From: Halioglobus japonicus
Lineage (GTDB): Bacteria > Pseudomonadota > Gammaproteobacteria > Pseudomonadales > Halieaceae
Assembly: GCA_902705825.1 (NCBI GenBank)
Contig: CACSIL010000045.1
Coordinates: 1-33,665, forward strand
Reading direction: 5' to 3'
Length of the DNA: 33,665 nucleotides
Shown: positions 33,078 through 33,665 of the stretch, in pieces
How positions within the stretch are numbered: position 1 is the stretch's first letter
Layout of the letters: each line of letters begins with the position of its first letter
Program-made: the position numbers and the translations under genes
Notes under the pieces: generated by a model
Databases searched by the model: none
What the model was told of the DNA's origin: nothing
What the model saw: only the letters and a program-made list of their open reading frames with translations

Positions 33078-33665
33078 CTAGGGTGCGTTGGCAGGATCAT
33101 AGACCCCGGGTGTGCCATCGTAACCATCGCCATAGCAGGGTGTAGCGCCACATACATTGATTATCTGTCCGGTGCGCCAGAACGTTGCTTTCTGTACCCA
33201 GGCATTGTCCTCGCGCATCGGCATACTATGCGTGTCGTAACCGAGGTTGCGGGGCAGGTTTTCAAGCCTCTGCAGTGGCGTGCCATCGTGACCATCGATG
33301 GGGAACGGGCCTGAATCCCAGTGCATTACTGCATTGCCCTCATAGGGGTAGGTGGTAATGGGCTCAATTCCGATATAGGGCTCTGCGGCAATGTGGCGCC
33401 CCGGCACAATGCTGGGATTGTGGCGTCGTACGCCCAGTGAGCGTTGCATGAATTCGGCAGCCGTTTCGGTCAGTATCTGGTCGCCGATGGGTGAGTTGAT
33501 GAGGATGCGGCTGAGTTTGGTATTCCCGGGCAGTGGGTCACGCGAGATATGGTTGGCATAGCCGTTACTCTCTGCGCGGTCCCATAGCCCCTGTATCAGG
33601 GAGAGTGCCAGGGTCTGTACCAGCGGACTCGGGTAGGCGGGATCAAATGCTATCGAAAAAGTGCT
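33078..33665 (-). CDS. Alpha/beta-hydrolase-like protein, C-terminal part
   Basis: The frame stays open to the right edge, so only the last 195 or so residues are visible. RILINSPIGDQILTETAAEF looks like the strand and turn carrying the acid residue of an alpha/beta-hydrolase (GDQ, with T..(A)AEF after it), as in large extracellular lipase-like proteins of marine bacteria. The later YDTHSMPMRED, followed by Q..TFW.TGQI, could carry the catalytic His. Two Cys near the end (NVCGATPCYGDG) may form a disulphide, which suggests export. The GxSxG nucleophile and any signal peptide lie outside the window. Assignment is from pattern, with moderate confidence; the GDQ/His reading is inference. Confidence 0.55.
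   Translation of the reverse strand, partial: STFSIAFDPAYPSPLVQTLALSLIQGLWDRAESNGYANHISRDPLPGNTKLSRILINSPIGDQILTETAAEFMQRSLGVRRHNPSIVPGRHIAAEPYIGIEPITTYPYEGNAVMHWDSGPFPIDGHDGTPLQRLENLPRNLGYDTHSMPMREDNAWVQKATFWRTGQIINVCGATPCYGDGYDGTPGVYDPANAP

Noticed and set aside
1..33665. CRISPR arrays, prophage genes, integron sites
   Set aside because: No regularly spaced repeats, phage structural genes or integrase were found on reading both strands.

Overview
The window looks like a chromosomal segment of a marine-type gammaproteobacterium, probably a member of the Cellvibrionales such as the Halieaceae (OM60/NOR5-like). This placement is inferred from gene content: a CYP153-type P450, a PrsT-like TPR lipoprotein, several oxidative lipid, terpenoid or steroid-type catabolic genes, and E. 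coli-like glcDEF. No rRNA, complete tRNA, CRISPR array or intact mobile element is visible.

Positions 1-3700 are an eroded accessory patch. It holds the 3' end of an IS256-family transposase with its terminal repeat, a lower-GC gene with a HEPN-like RxxxxxH motif whose C-terminus is cut off by that IS, a partial second copy of a glutaredoxin-like gene, a secreted protein of unknown function, a glutaredoxin/thioesterase gene pair, and a degenerate 3' tRNA-like sequence (CAT anticodon).

Positions 3715-7490 carry glcF-glcE-glcD on the minus strand, in transcription order D, E, F. They encode the three subunits of glycolate oxidase. From 7815 to 20058 there is a series of mostly monocistronic metabolic genes: a 4-hydroxyacetophenone-monooxygenase-like Baeyer-Villiger enzyme, a patatin-like lipase, an elongation factor G, an SDR, a CYP153-like P450, a polysaccharide flippase, an acyl-CoA ligase and a second P450 of the CYP125/124/142 type. 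Three clear intrinsic-terminator hairpins separate several of these units. Together they suggest oxidation, CoA activation and ester cleavage of aliphatic, ketone or isoprenoid substrates. No ferredoxin or reductase partner for the P450s is present.

Positions 20290-23046 encode a large PrsT-like TPR lipoprotein without the exosortase/PEP-CTERM genes it usually accompanies.

Positions 23048-30772 form the most interesting block. A regulator made of two fused MarR domains is transcribed leftward with a sterol-desaturase-family membrane protein and a carboxymuconolactone-decarboxylase-family protein. Divergent to it is a six-gene operon: 3-hydroxyisobutyrate-dehydrogenase-like protein, aldehyde dehydrogenase, two SDRs, an NAD-dependent epimerase-like protein and a SnoaL/NTF2-like protein. 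The 140-bp intergenic region holds two facing sigma70-type promoters whose -35 boxes lie inside related palindromes, so a single switch probably controls both arms. The regulator's own start codon has no Shine-Dalgarno sequence and lies about where its transcript would begin. The substrate of this pathway cannot be read from sequence.

Positions 30903-33665 hold a small secreted protein, then a leftward run of an alpha/beta-hydrolase-like gene cut by the window edge, an NTF2-like protein, and a lipoprotein with an SGNH-like region and a calcium-binding-type acidic tail.
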